Shown: positions 1 to 8,765, counted from the stretch's first letter. The stretch: 43,720 nucleotides of DNA from Chroococcidiopsidaceae cyanobacterium YX2bin18 (GCA_030446505.1 JAUJND010000009.1:22560-66279), one strand, 5' to 3'. Numbers and translations: made by a program. Notes: generated by a model from the sequence alone, not told the origin.

Positions 1-87
1 ACTGGAACTGGATTAGCGGGAGTTTCTGGAACTGGAACTGGATTAGCGGGAGTTTCTGGAACTGGAACTGGATTAGCGGGAGTTTTT
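1..87. repeat. 30-bp tandem repeat inside the FecR gene
   Basis: Nearly three copies of a 30-bp unit starting ACTGGAACTGGATTAGCGGG. Copies start at 1, 31 and 61; the third differs near its end. On the minus strand the unit encodes a 10-residue Pro/Val repeat and keeps frame. The array continues past the left edge, so its copy number is unknown. Confidence 0.95.
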
Positions 88-995
88 GGAGGATTAATTA
101 GGGCTGGAACAGTTACTGGGGGAACTTGTACTGGAGGATTAATTAGGGCTGGAACAGTTACTGGGGGGACTTGTACTGGAGGATTAACTGGAGGCGTAGC
201 TGGACTAGGCGTGGTGTTATTAGCCGGGGTTGTAATAGATGTAGCAGGCGGCTGAACAAAAGTTGGGTTTTCTATTACTCCTTCGCCTGTTATTGGTGCC
301 TGTGCAGCAGCAGCTACTGATGTTTCAGCTTGAACACTAGCGATCGCTGGATCTGAATCCTCGTTAGATGGCTGATCTAAGTTGAGTTCCTGAACCAGAT
401 CGCTCGTCTCATAAAAGGTATTAAGATCAAATTCGTATAATTGCTCAATTCTATCTTGGACAATAACCGCCATTTGACCTGCTTCCAGCACCTCGCTTTG
501 GGAACCACCCTCGTTAAAAACCTCAATATTACTATCCGTGAGTGAGCCGATAATCGTAGTATCTGTACCAGGAATGTAGCGGACGAATAATGCTGAACCT
601 CGAATTGCTGCTGCCGCATTTGGTGTTTGTACGCCTGTTCTACCGCGTCCAGGCGGAATTAGTAGTAGTACAGTTCCGTTTGACAGGTTAAAACTTCGTG
701 TCTTCGCTAGGAACCGAAATACCGCCTGTTCGCCAATCCGCGCGAGAGAACCATCGTTGAAACGCAACTCTGCTAGAGCGGAACGACCAGTAGACAGAGC
801 ATCTCCAGGTTTCATTGCATCTGATACTCGTGCCAGACGGCTGACGCGATTTTGCGGAATGAGTCGCACTAGGTTGCGTAAGTTTTTAACTACAGCCCGA
901 TTTAGAGCAGTTTCGGCACTTACCTCTTTTTGAAGAGGCAGAGTTGTAGCACTCCATAAAATGGCTGCGAGTATTACGAGTAACTTATAATACAT
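1..995 (-). CDS. FecR-domain protein with proline-rich repeat tail (3' end beyond window)
   Basis: Open from an ATG at 995 to the left edge, at least 331 residues. The N-terminus (MYYKLLVILAAILWS) is a signal peptide or membrane anchor. Residues about 30-170 read as a FecR domain: SALAELRFNDGSLARIGEQAVFRF, then a strand-rich section with TPNAAAAIRGSALFVRY and EVLEAGQMAVI. In this family the domain is periplasmic and often occurs in sensor or envelope proteins; here no sigma factor or TonB receptor is adjacent. After an acidic linker the chain turns into proline-rich repeats: two copies of a 15-residue unit (NPPVQVPPVTVPALI), then a 10-residue unit (TPANPVPVPE) still running at the edge. It diverges from the beta-barrel gene at 1326, so both may act in the envelope. 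The function is unknown; family assignment is fairly sure. Confidence 0.8.
   Translation of the reverse strand, partial: MYYKLLVILAAILWSATTLPLQKEVSAETALNRAVVKNLRNLVRLIPQNRVSRLARVSDAMKPGDALSTGRSALAELRFNDGSLARIGEQAVFRFLAKTRSFNLSNGTVLLLIPPGRGRTGVQTPNAAAAIRGSALFVRYIPGTDTTIIGSLTDSNIEVFNEGGSQSEVLEAGQMAVIVQDRIEQLYEFDLNTFYETSDLVQELNLDQPSNEDSDPAIASVQAETSVAAAAQAPITGEGVIENPTFVQPPATSITTPANNTTPSPATPPVNPPVQVPPVTVPALINPPVQVPPVTVPALINPPKTPANPVPVPETPANPVPVPETPANPVP
88..177. repeat. 45-bp tandem duplication inside the FecR gene
   Basis: Two copies of a 45-bp unit start at 88 and 133 (GGAGGATTAATTAGGGCTGG) and differ by about one base. Each encodes 15 residues, NPPVQVPPVTVPALI, on the minus strand. The near identity implies recent duplication or gene conversion. 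Confidence 0.95.
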
Positions 996-1325
996 TTATG
1001 CTAGGGTCGGAAGGACTTAAGTTGATAGCAAACTAGGTAGACGTAGAGCCTTAGCTCAAGGTTTCAAAAGACCAATTTAATTAGTAAAAATGCTATGCCA
1101 CAAAAGCCAACTGTCAGTCTAAAAATCTAATCTACTGCCAATCAGCATATATCCTAATTAGTAAATATTAGTAAATATAAATTAGCATTAGTTAATAATA
1201 TAACTATCTGTAGCTAAAATTACATTTGGTTGCCATATTCTATTCTGGAGAAAAATATTAATCATAGTCTGCAAATCTAGTACAACCAGGTCGAAAAAAG
1301 TAAGATGCGTTACTAATTATACATT
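996..1325. other. AT-rich divergent intergenic region
   Basis: About 330 bases between the divergent FecR and beta-barrel genes. It must carry both promoters. The stretch at about 1151-1205 is very AT-rich with partial TTAGTAAATAT repeats. I see no RNA gene and no promoter good enough to call. Confidence 0.5.
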
Positions 1326-3005
1326 GTGGCTAAAGTTGATGGTACTACTATTGCCGAACCATACATCCGACGAATTTATCGGTGCAATCAACAGCAGCAA
1401 AAACTGTTACGGTTGAACTGGGATTTAGTGTCAATTGTATTTGCCTCAAGTAGTATAGCCTGTGCTATCTGTAATGCAGCAATTGCTGCCAATTTAGGTA
1501 CTTATCAAAGCAAAGGTATAGTTTCAGCAAAATTGTTACCTGTTGTATCTCCAAGCAAGACGCGATCGCCAATCAGTTCTGAAATGGCTCAGGCAGGGTT
1601 TAAAAGTGACGGTGAATTACTAACTACAGCGCCACATCGAACGATTAATTTAGGCACTGGAGTTTGGGTAGCGGATTTAAATCAGCCAATACCACCTTCA
1701 GCAACTAAAGTGCCTCCAACTAAATCCTTAACGCTCCTTGATAAACGGCACGCTAATAAACATCAGGGGACAACAGAAGCTTCTCAAGGGTTACCTGCAA
1801 TTATGCTGCCGCACACACTAGCAAATGTTGAAGTAGTACCTAAGCCTACTGAAAATCTCAAGAATTCAGAACTGGACAATGATCAACCACAGCTAAAAGT
1901 ACAACCGACATTTCCCCTAGCTTACCCTGAACACCAGAATAGGCTAATAGTAAATAAGTTAGATGCGCTTCAGTCGGATGATAATTCGGAACTAGGTAAC
2001 TTGCGTGTACGTAAGCTAAAGGTGCAACCTCATCAGGTAGATACTGGTTCAGAACTAGGTACTCTGCGTGTACGTGAACTAGAAGAACCTAATCAGGCTC
2101 AAGCCAATTCAGAACTAGGTACCCTGCGTGTACGTGAGCTAGAAGAACCTAATCAGGCTCAAGCCAATTCAGAATTGGGTGTTTTACGCATACGCGAGTT
2201 AGAAGTACCTCTGCAAACGGATAGCGATTTAGAATTGGGCAATTTACGCATACGGGAGCAAGAAGTACAACCCCCACAAAAAGTAGAGTCGCCTCAACAT
2301 CAAACAACAGCACGCCTATTAGCTCAAGTTGGCTATTTCCAAACTAATAACATATTTTCTGGAATTGATCCTGTAAATGATGGCTTAATTTCGTCGGGTC
2401 TAACACTTTTGGTCGCACCAGCTTTGGGATCTAAAACTGCTTTAGTGACAGCAATAGATGGCTCTCTAATTCGTTATGTCGATCAATCCGAGTTTAACTA
2501 CAATCAGTTGAGATTTAGAGCAGGCATTCATCAGCAGCTAACGCCTAAGGTGTACGGCGAAATTGGTTGGAGTAATCAACAATTATTTAGAGATAAAGTT
2601 GGCGATCGCTTTCTTAGCGAAAATTCAATTCGCTTGGCTTTCCAAAGGCGAGATCGGCTGAGTGATAAACTACGCTTAAATACTTTTTATGAATTTCGTT
2701 TCAGTGATGCTAATCCAGAAAGTCGCAGTCGTATAATCAACTCTTTATCGGTATCTTTAAGCTACTACGTCAAACGCAACCTTCAGGTTGGTCTTGACTA
2801 CCAGTTTGCTTTATCAAACTTCACGCAACGTGAGCGAGAGGATCAATACCATCGGATACTTGGTCGTTTGAATTACGGGATATCGCGTGATAGCCAGATT
2901 AATCTCCAGGGTGGCTTAACTTTGGGCAATTCTTCCCAAGCAAATATTGATTTTGATAACTTCTTCTTTAGTGTTACCTATACTATAGAACTGGGTAAGT
3001 TTTAA
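1326..3005 (+). CDS. Repeat-containing outer-membrane beta-barrel protein
   Basis: 559 residues from a GTG at 1326; no in-frame ATG lies close upstream and no strong ribosome site is visible, so the start is tentative. A hydrophobic segment at residues 33-55 looks like a signal or anchor sequence. A Pro/Gln-rich linker leads to five tandem 20-21-residue repeats at residues 221-321, each built on SELG-LRVRELE. The C-terminal half (about 330-559) is made of alternating amphipathic strands (GLTLLVAPAL, LRFRAGIHQQL, KVYGEIGWSN, LQVGLDYQFAL, SQINLQGGLTLG) and ends in VTYTIELGKF. A terminal Phe after a beta strand is the classic outer-membrane insertion signal. I infer an outer-membrane protein whose repeats lie in the periplasm. 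No named family recognised. Confidence 0.7.
   Translation: MAKVDGTTIAEPYIRRIYRCNQQQQKLLRLNWDLVSIVFASSSIACAICNAAIAANLGTYQSKGIVSAKLLPVVSPSKTRSPISSEMAQAGFKSDGELLTTAPHRTINLGTGVWVADLNQPIPPSATKVPPTKSLTLLDKRHANKHQGTTEASQGLPAIMLPHTLANVEVVPKPTENLKNSELDNDQPQLKVQPTFPLAYPEHQNRLIVNKLDALQSDDNSELGNLRVRKLKVQPHQVDTGSELGTLRVRELEEPNQAQANSELGTLRVRELEEPNQAQANSELGVLRIRELEVPLQTDSDLELGNLRIREQEVQPPQKVESPQHQTTARLLAQVGYFQTNNIFSGIDPVNDGLISSGLTLLVAPALGSKTALVTAIDGSLIRYVDQSEFNYNQLRFRAGIHQQLTPKVYGEIGWSNQQLFRDKVGDRFLSENSIRLAFQRRDRLSDKLRLNTFYEFRFSDANPESRSRIINSLSVSLSYYVKRNLQVGLDYQFALSNFTQREREDQYHRILGRLNYGISRDSQINLQGGLTLGNSSQANIDFDNFFFSVTYTIELGKF
1986..2288 (+). repeat. Five tandem ~60-bp coding repeats
   Basis: Units begin at residues 221, 242, 262, 282 and 302 of the beta-barrel protein. 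The second and third units are almost identical at DNA level over 60 bp, while units 1, 4 and 5 have drifted. The invariant core is S-E-L-G-x-L-R-[VI]-R-x-[LQ]-[EK]. The mix of fresh and diverged copies indicates repeated unequal exchange. Confidence 0.95.
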
Positions 3006-3020
3006 TATTAGTCATTACTA

Positions 3021-3110
3021 TAGCAATCCTAAATAAGTTGTAAGGTGTGGGATGGGTATCTTGCCCTGTGCAGGCTGGAAGCCTACCCCACAAATAAAAT
3101 CAGATTGCTA
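3021..3110. repeat. Small palindromic dispersed element, copy 1
   Basis: About 90 bp bounded by 8-bp inverted ends, TAGCAATC at 3021-3028 and GATTGCTA at 3103-3110. The core runs from GTGTGGGATGGG to ACCCCACA and can fold on itself (TGTGGG with CCCACA). A related core lies at 25115-25186. It sits between convergent genes and may serve as a two-way terminator. It resembles a MITE or REP-like element; no target duplication is obvious. Confidence 0.6.
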
Positions 3111-3117
3111 CTAATAA

Positions 3118-3940
3118 CTATAAATAAGAGCACCAGTCACTCCAGCTACCTGGATAAAGCTTGCCAGTGTGAATGCCAGCAATTTCTAAAGAAAGTAAAT
3201 TAACGCAGGCAGTAACACCAGAACCGCAATAAACTAGAATTTCTTCGGCAAAATTTAGTTTTTCCCAACGTTGACGTTGCAAAGTTTCAGATATTAGGTA
3301 GCCTTGAGGATCAGAAACTTCATGCCAGGGGTAATTAACTGCACCGGGGATGTGACCAGCAATTCTATCAATTGGTTCTCGTTTCCCGTCAAAGCGATCG
3401 CTCTCCCGTGAATCAACTAGCGCTACTTCCGGGCGGTCTTTGCGAGCAATAATAGCCTCTCTATTAACTACTTGTTGTTGTAGCTGAGGCACAAATTTAG
3501 CGGGCGCACGGTTAGGCATTGCCTCTGTAACAGGATACCCACACGAGAGCCAACCCTTGAACCCTCCATCTAAAACGGCAACTTGGTTATGCCCTAAATA
3601 GCGCAGCAGCCACCACAGACGAGCGGCAAAGGCATAGCGCGAATCATCATAAGCAACAACCAATGTTTGGGAGCTTATCCCCATATCGGATAACTTGGTG
3701 GCAAGATCAGTTGGGTTAGGTAAAGGATGTCGTCCCCCATGCTGTTTAACAGGACTAGAAAGATCCTGGTTTAAATCTAAGTAGTAAGCCCCTGGAATGT
3801 GACTTGTTTGGTATTGTTGTAGTCCCAGTACTGCATCTGTTAAGGAAAAACGGCAATCAGCGATTACTAATTGAGGATATTCAAGGTGTTCATAAAGACA
3901 TGAGGCAGAAACTACTGTTTTGGTTTTGGTCTTAAGACAT
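3118..3940 (-). CDS. sseA: 3-mercaptopyruvate/thiosulfate sulfurtransferase (double rhodanese), frameshift at N-terminus
   Basis: A two-domain rhodanese. The N-terminal domain (VIADCRFSL ... HIPGAYYLDL) is the usual inactive half. The C-terminal domain carries the active-site loop C-G-S-G-V-T-A, the SseA-type loop that transfers sulfur from 3-mercaptopyruvate or thiosulfate. The linking segment AYDDSRYAFAARLWWLLRYLGH is typical. The frame is open from a stop at 3958 but has no ATG, GTG or TTG before 3684, which lies inside domain 1. An ATG at 3938-3940 is one base out of frame (ATG TCT TAA); a one-base correction would give a start just before KTKTKTVVSAS. I therefore place the gene at 3118-3940. 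It diverges from mnmD by 69 bp. Family is certain; the start is not. Confidence 0.85.
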
Positions 3941-4009
3941 GAGCAGGAGAGATGGAATTAAAAGATATTCTAGGTTTGATAATCGGCGTAATCTTGCTTA
4001 GATCGGATT

Positions 4010-4885
4010 ATGAGCCAAGCTAAATTTGTACCGCAGTTAACCGCCGATGGTTCGTTTACTTTCTTTTCAACTGAGTTTGGGGAAGCGTTTCATAGCGATT
4101 ATGGAGCGCATCAAGAAGCGCAGCAAAAGTTTGTCGAGCCTACGCAACTGAAAAACAAAGCCCAGCAACCAACTTTGCGGTTATTGGATGTTTGTTATGG
4201 TCTTGGTTATAATACCGCAGCTGCAATAGCCACTATCTGGGCAATTAATCCCAGTTGTTACATAGAGGTGGTAGGTTTGGAACTTGACCCAATGCCAACA
4301 GCAGCGGCGATCGCCCATCACTTACTCAACAAGTGGGAGCAACCTATTCCGCAAATTCTGACTACTCTAGCAACTCAACGCCAAGTTCAAATAGACCGTT
4401 TCAAGGCAACTTTACTTGTTGGTGATGCTAGAACTACGATTCGGCTGGTACAAGAATTGGGTTTTCAGGCAGATGCGATTTTTCTTGATCCGTTTTCACC
4501 GCCTAGCTGCCCTCAAATGTGGACTGTAGAATTTTTAAACCAGGTTGCTAAGTGTTTAGATTCAAGTGGTATATTAGCAACTTATTCTTGTGCTGCTGCT
4601 GTCAGGGCAGCGCTTAAAGCAGCTGGGTTAAAGATTGGCTCCACACCACCAGTAGGTAGGCGATCGCCTGGGACAGTCGCTAGCTGGAGCGTTACTGACT
4701 TACCAATGTTATCTCAGCAAGAACAAGAGCATTTGCTGACTCGTGCCGCAATTCCCTACCGCGATCGCCACCTGAATGACTCAGCTGAAATGATTTTACA
4801 ACGGCGGCAACAAGAGCGAAACATTAGTTCTCTAGAGCCAACCTCGTGTTGGAAAAAGCGCTATCGCACTGCTTATAGCAGATAA
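4010..4885 (+). CDS. mnmD: MnmD/MnmC-type tRNA 34 methyltransferase (DUF752)
   Basis: 291 residues from the ATG at 4010. It is an SAM-dependent methyltransferase with motif I LLDVCYGLGYNTAAA (about 61-75) and catalytic motif DAIFLDPFSPPSCPQMWTVEFL, the hallmark of the DUF752 family that methylates 5-aminomethyl-2-thiouridine at the tRNA wobble base. The FAD oxidase half of enterobacterial MnmC is absent, so this is the stand-alone form. A later segment (VGRRSPGTVASW) matches the family C-terminus. Several GCGATCGC or GCGATCG sites lie inside it. It diverges from the sulfurtransferase, so both neighbours may serve tRNA sulfur/uridine chemistry, which is inference. Confidence 0.85.
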   Translation: MSQAKFVPQLTADGSFTFFSTEFGEAFHSDYGAHQEAQQKFVEPTQLKNKAQQPTLRLLDVCYGLGYNTAAAIATIWAINPSCYIEVVGLELDPMPTAAAIAHHLLNKWEQPIPQILTTLATQRQVQIDRFKATLLVGDARTTIRLVQELGFQADAIFLDPFSPPSCPQMWTVEFLNQVAKCLDSSGILATYSCAAAVRAALKAAGLKIGSTPPVGRRSPGTVASWSVTDLPMLSQQEQEHLLTRAAIPYRDRHLNDSAEMILQRRQQERNISSLEPTSCWKKRYRTAYSR

Positions 4886-4905
4886 ATGAATCAGCAAGCG
4901 GCAAG

Positions 4906-7299
4906 TTACTTTCTTTGCATCCGGGCATATTGCAATACGTCCTTACGATGACTGCTTTTTTTCAAGTTCTGTAATCGGTATTTTAGCTGGGTTAAATTAG
5001 GCGATCGCCCTCCATAGCGCCAGCGGACATAAGCTTGGCAAATTTCGTCAATTCCTTCAGCCGTTGCTTTTGAATGTTGCTGCTGCGATACTTGGGCATA
5101 TTCTATCGGTGTCTGTGCCGGATGTTTGCTAAAACCTTTTGCTGCTGCCCATTGCAGCATTTGTTGATATAAGCTTTCCATCGGGGGTAGCTTGCCTAGC
5201 CAACGCCTTCTGCACCACACTATCCACTGATTCCAACCCAGCCAGCCTAAAAAACTCACTCCAGTTGCCACGACTAGCCCAGTTAATCCACCAAGCCAAC
5301 CTTGAGAAAACAGTGCTAAAAACCAAGTAACCGCTCTTGTGAGCCAGCTAAATATTGCCCCAAATATATTATTAAGTAATCCAGTTACAGGGCTTGGCAA
5401 CCAGCCAGCAATCCACTTCCAAAATTGTCCTAAAACACTAAAAGTCTGATATTCCTCTATTGAAGGTGGAATTAGGGGATGACCCGGAATTGGGTCAAAG
5501 GCAAACCAGCCGTATTTAGGGAAATACACTTCCGTCATCGCGTAAGCATCGGTGTTACGGACGACGTAAAGACCTGTGAAAGGATTAAACTCCCCTGGAC
5601 TAAAGCCCGCTACCAGCCGCGCTGGAATGCCAATAGAACGCAGCATTACTGTGAGAACGGTAGAGAAGTGGTCTGGATAACCGCCTTGATGCTTAAACAG
5701 AAAAGTTTCTACTAAGTCTTCCTGCTCACCTAAAAAGGGCAAACCTAGCGGGTTGTCGGGAATGGTGTAGCGCTGCTTGAGATACTGTGCAAGATAAAGA
5801 GTTTGTTCGTAGGTAGAGGTAAGAGGTTTTGTCGACTTCGCTATTCGTTCTTGGTTGTAGTTCGCTAAGATTTCTGCGGTACGTTGCCGCACTTTCTCGC
5901 CAATTTGTGGGGGAACTTGGAGGTAATAATTTTGGATATTTTGGGGATAATTGGTTGTGGCTTTTTGCAATAGACTGCGATCGCGGTAAGGAACTTCAGA
6001 AATCACCGTGTATGTCAGATCTTCTGACAAGCCTACGGGCGATCGCAAACCGCCTTCTGCATCAACAGCTATCTCTGGTGTGGGAAAGTAAAGTTGTTTC
6101 GGGTAGCTTAGTGCTGGCACCAGGTTAGGCATATCTGATACCACTGTATAAGTTTGCACTACTTCTTTAGTCCGACCACTGATTGGAGGCGGTGACAGAA
6201 AAATTTGATAAGACCAACTGGGACGCTTAACGGTTACAGCCTGTTCATTGCGAGAAATTTCCCAACCCTTGCCGGTATAGCGATCAAAGGCAAGTACCCG
6301 CCAGAAACCCTCTGCTTGCGATCGCACTCGCATGACAACCTTGGGTTTCATCTCCCCACGCAAATTCTGGTTAATTTGACTGTTAAAGCCGTAATAAAAT
6401 GTGTTATCTAGCTGACCTGGTTTGCCATTTTCAGCTTGCCCCGCACCAGCACCCTTACCTATGCCGCCGCTACCGTTACCAGTCTTGCCCCCGCTGACAT
6501 AACCCGGATTGATAATACTGCTACCATCGAACTTACCTTGAAAGTCAATCGGAGAACTAACGGGAAATGTCCGCAATTGATAGCCGGGAACTCTAGGGAG
6601 CAAAGTAAAAATAAGTAGTCCTAAGCCGACAACAACCAGGAAAAGAATGCCCAAACGTCTAGGAGATAGTGGGGAAGATGTAGTAAGGAGTTTTTTTGTT
6701 CCTCGCCCCTTGCGTACTCCTAGTCCCTTTATACCCAAGCGGGAGCGATAATCTAGCACTAAAACTGGCAGCGCGATCGCTAAAAATAAGAGTAAAACTG
6801 GTGCAAAGGCTAATGTCTGACTTAGAGTAGCAGCAACGCCCAGCAAAATTAGCCCAATTATTATTGAATAGCCTAAGTCTTTGCGGCGCGGTAAATCGAA
6901 GCTGTGCAATACCTGAAGTTGGATTAGTAGCTCTGATAAAACTAATCTAGTATCATTCAATTCACCTACTAACTGCCCAAAAAATGCTCCCATTGCCACC
7001 AGCATCCCAATTGCTATGCAGAACTTAACTGGGACATTGCGATCGCGGCGGCGGTAGGAACTCCAAGTTGCCCCGATCAGACTCAACGGTACAGCCCAAA
7101 AGCTCAACTGAGTTTCAGCGGCAATATCTGTTGCCACAATTCCCACCACTACCAGAATTTGCACCAACACCCGTAGCCAAATTGAGTCTTCCACTTCTGC
7201 TAAAGGTGTCACCGCCATCTGTCGCCGCCACTGATTCCATGCAGGTAGACGTAACATTAATGTCTGCGATGTTCGCCTATGCATTTTGGAATTAGCCAT
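4906..7299 (-). CDS. Transglutaminase-like membrane protein (DUF3488/TgpA-DUF4129), catalytic residues replaced
   Basis: 797 residues with an ATG at 7299. N-terminal hydrophobic helices lie at about 43-60, 66-80, 91-110, 143-182 and 217-234, followed by a periplasmic Gly-rich linker (264-292). The transglutaminase-like core is at about 500-606, then a helix near 670-697, and the C-terminal DUF4129-type region LPPMESLYQQML...TPIEYAQ. The fold signature VMLRSIGIPARLVAGF is intact. However, the position of the catalytic Cys in G-Y-C-x-H-F is Pro542 (GGYPDHF), and the catalytic His in HAW-x-E is Tyr586 (DAYAMTEVYF); only Asp602 (FDPIPG) remains. It is probably a non-catalytic envelope protein of the TgpA type. 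The gene is intact, unlike many neighbours. Confidence 0.85.
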   Translation of the reverse strand: MANSKMHRRTSQTLMLRLPAWNQWRRQMAVTPLAEVEDSIWLRVLVQILVVVGIVATDIAAETQLSFWAVPLSLIGATWSSYRRRDRNVPVKFCIAIGMLVAMGAFFGQLVGELNDTRLVLSELLIQLQVLHSFDLPRRKDLGYSIIIGLILLGVAATLSQTLAFAPVLLLFLAIALPVLVLDYRSRLGIKGLGVRKGRGTKKLLTTSSPLSPRRLGILFLVVVGLGLLIFTLLPRVPGYQLRTFPVSSPIDFQGKFDGSSIINPGYVSGGKTGNGSGGIGKGAGAGQAENGKPGQLDNTFYYGFNSQINQNLRGEMKPKVVMRVRSQAEGFWRVLAFDRYTGKGWEISRNEQAVTVKRPSWSYQIFLSPPPISGRTKEVVQTYTVVSDMPNLVPALSYPKQLYFPTPEIAVDAEGGLRSPVGLSEDLTYTVISEVPYRDRSLLQKATTNYPQNIQNYYLQVPPQIGEKVRQRTAEILANYNQERIAKSTKPLTSTYEQTLYLAQYLKQRYTIPDNPLGLPFLGEQEDLVETFLFKHQGGYPDHFSTVLTVMLRSIGIPARLVAGFSPGEFNPFTGLYVVRNTDAYAMTEVYFPKYGWFAFDPIPGHPLIPPSIEEYQTFSVLGQFWKWIAGWLPSPVTGLLNNIFGAIFSWLTRAVTWFLALFSQGWLGGLTGLVVATGVSFLGWLGWNQWIVWCRRRWLGKLPPMESLYQQMLQWAAAKGFSKHPAQTPIEYAQVSQQQHSKATAEGIDEICQAYVRWRYGGRSPNLTQLKYRLQNLKKSSHRKDVLQYARMQRK

Positions 7300-7926
7300 G
7301 TTCTAGACAAAATTTCTATTAAAAAACTGGGTGACACACTATGTATCTAAAGCATTTGGAAATAACTTTAAGCCACCATTTTCATCTATCCAAGCGAAAT
7401 TTCACTGATAACTTGATCAGCATTTAAGCTTCTAAATATTTCATTCCAGTAAATTTACGGTGTCCTATTCAGGGCTTTATGCTTCTGTAGAGCTTTGCTG
7501 ATTGCTATAGCTGCCGCTACTATAAGCAATAAGTTGGGAGCGGATTAATTGACCTGCACTAATTGACGTGGGGAATTACAACTATAAAGTTTCCGTTTTG
7601 GACAATAAGAGCTATTTTTCAAGCAAATAGGTGAGCCACAAAGAGTATTCTAAGCAGTTTAACTAAAAATCACTAAAGGAAGTTGATATCTCTGGCAAAA
7701 AGCCAGGATTTGAAGAGTTAAATCTGACAATTTCTTCGTTTATTATTTTTTGAGTATAGAGAAGTTATTCAATGCGCTGTAGGAACGGATCATGACAATC
7801 AACTTTTTCTCCACATGATGTGGCTTGCTCCCTACACTGTCCTTGCAGGACTCATCGCCAAGTTTGCCTATCAAAGAGATAGGGTAGCTGCATGGGAGAA
7901 CCATCACCTGACCTAGAGGTTTTTAC
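7300..7926. other. Long intergenic region with two small hairpins near its right end
   Basis: About 630 bases without a credible gene between the divergent transglutaminase-like and Uma2 genes. Two adjacent hairpins can form at 7868-7882 (CTATC-aaaga-GATAG) and 7892-7904 (ATGG-gagaa-CCAT), just upstream of the Uma2 start. They may lie in its 5' leader. No known riboswitch class or tRNA is recognisable, and the rest is featureless to me. Confidence 0.4.
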
Positions 7927-8532
7927 ATGATTTACTCGTCCTTTAAACTACTTACCTTTGAAGACTTTCTCACTCTATACCGAGATAACCCCCGTTATGA
8001 ACTGGCTGACGGAGAACTAATTGATATGGAGCCGACCGGATCGCACGAAACTGTCGGAGGTAAACTGGCAACGCAAATTGGCATTGCCATTACCCAAGAG
8101 CAACTCCCCTGGTTCATTCCTCGCACCTGCCTGATTCGCCCTTTCTCCGATATCGCTACGGCTCGTCGCCCCGATATTGTAGTTCTAGACGAAACTGTGC
8201 TTTCTAGCGAACCCCGTTGGGAGCAAGAACCAGTGATCACCTTCGGTCGATCCATCAAGCTTGTAGTTGAAGTAGTTAGCACAAACTGGGAAACCGATTA
8301 CGCCCGAAAAGTTGAAGAATATGCGCTACTCGGCATCCCTGAATATTGGATCGTAGACTATCGAGGATTAGGCGGCGTTGCCTTTATCGGCAAACCCAAA
8401 CAACCCACTTTTACCGTTTGTCAACTCTTGGGCGAAGAATATACCCAGCAGCAGTACCGCTTAGGACAATTTATTACTTCCCCTTTGCTGTCCCGCCTCC
8501 AACTTCGCCTAGACGACATCCTGCCCCGTTAA
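7927..8532 (+). CDS. Uma2 family (DUF820) putative endonuclease
   Basis: 201 residues starting at ATG 7927. It has the PD-(D/E)xK-like pattern of Uma2 proteins: RRPDIVV near residue 80, LVVEVVS near 113 and the helix DYARKVEEYALLGIPEYWIVD. The N-terminus (LTFEDFLTLYRDNPRYELADGELIDME) is also typical. Cyanobacteria carry many dispersed copies, and biochemical function is not established. A second, diverged family member lies at 41425-42135 on the other strand. It stands alone, upstream of a tRNA in antisense orientation. Confidence 0.85.
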   Translation: MIYSSFKLLTFEDFLTLYRDNPRYELADGELIDMEPTGSHETVGGKLATQIGIAITQEQLPWFIPRTCLIRPFSDIATARRPDIVVLDETVLSSEPRWEQEPVITFGRSIKLVVEVVSTNWETDYARKVEEYALLGIPEYWIVDYRGLGGVAFIGKPKQPTFTVCQLLGEEYTQQQYRLGQFITSPLLSRLQLRLDDILPR

Positions 8533-8608
8533 CTCCTTCCACTCGCCCAGGTTAATGTTAGTCAGGAGTTACGCAGTTACAGATTATGTATGAGTATCGT
8601 TTTTAATA

Positions 8609-8680
8609 TGGGCGCTACTGGACTTGAACCAGTGACTTATTCCTTGTAAGGGAATCACTCTACCACTGAGTTAAGCGCCC
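8609..8680 (-). tRNA. tRNA-Val (anticodon TAC)
   Basis: The reverse strand folds as a complete cloverleaf of 72 nt without encoded CCA. The acceptor GGGCGCT pairs with AGCGCCC; D stem ACTC/GAGT; anticodon stem ATTCC/GGAAT with loop CTTACAA, giving anticodon TAC (Val, GUA codons); five-base variable loop; T arm ACTGG-TTCAAGT-CCAGT; discriminator A. It lies alone, antisense to the flanking genes. Confidence 0.95.
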
Positions 8681-8765
8681 AATACACACTAAAGAAACAA
8701 TATAGCAGATTAACACAACTAAGAGCTACGATTCTGAGGAATAACTGCTGAGGATACTAAACTTC

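Noticed and set aside
377-619. Minus-strand reading frame inside the FecR gene
   Set aside because: Another frame of the same strand; the FecR frame continues through it with clear domain sequence.
5129-7295. Several frames of 60-99 codons within the transglutaminase-like gene
   Set aside because: Shadows of the 797-residue gene; composition is not protein-like and no family is recognisable.
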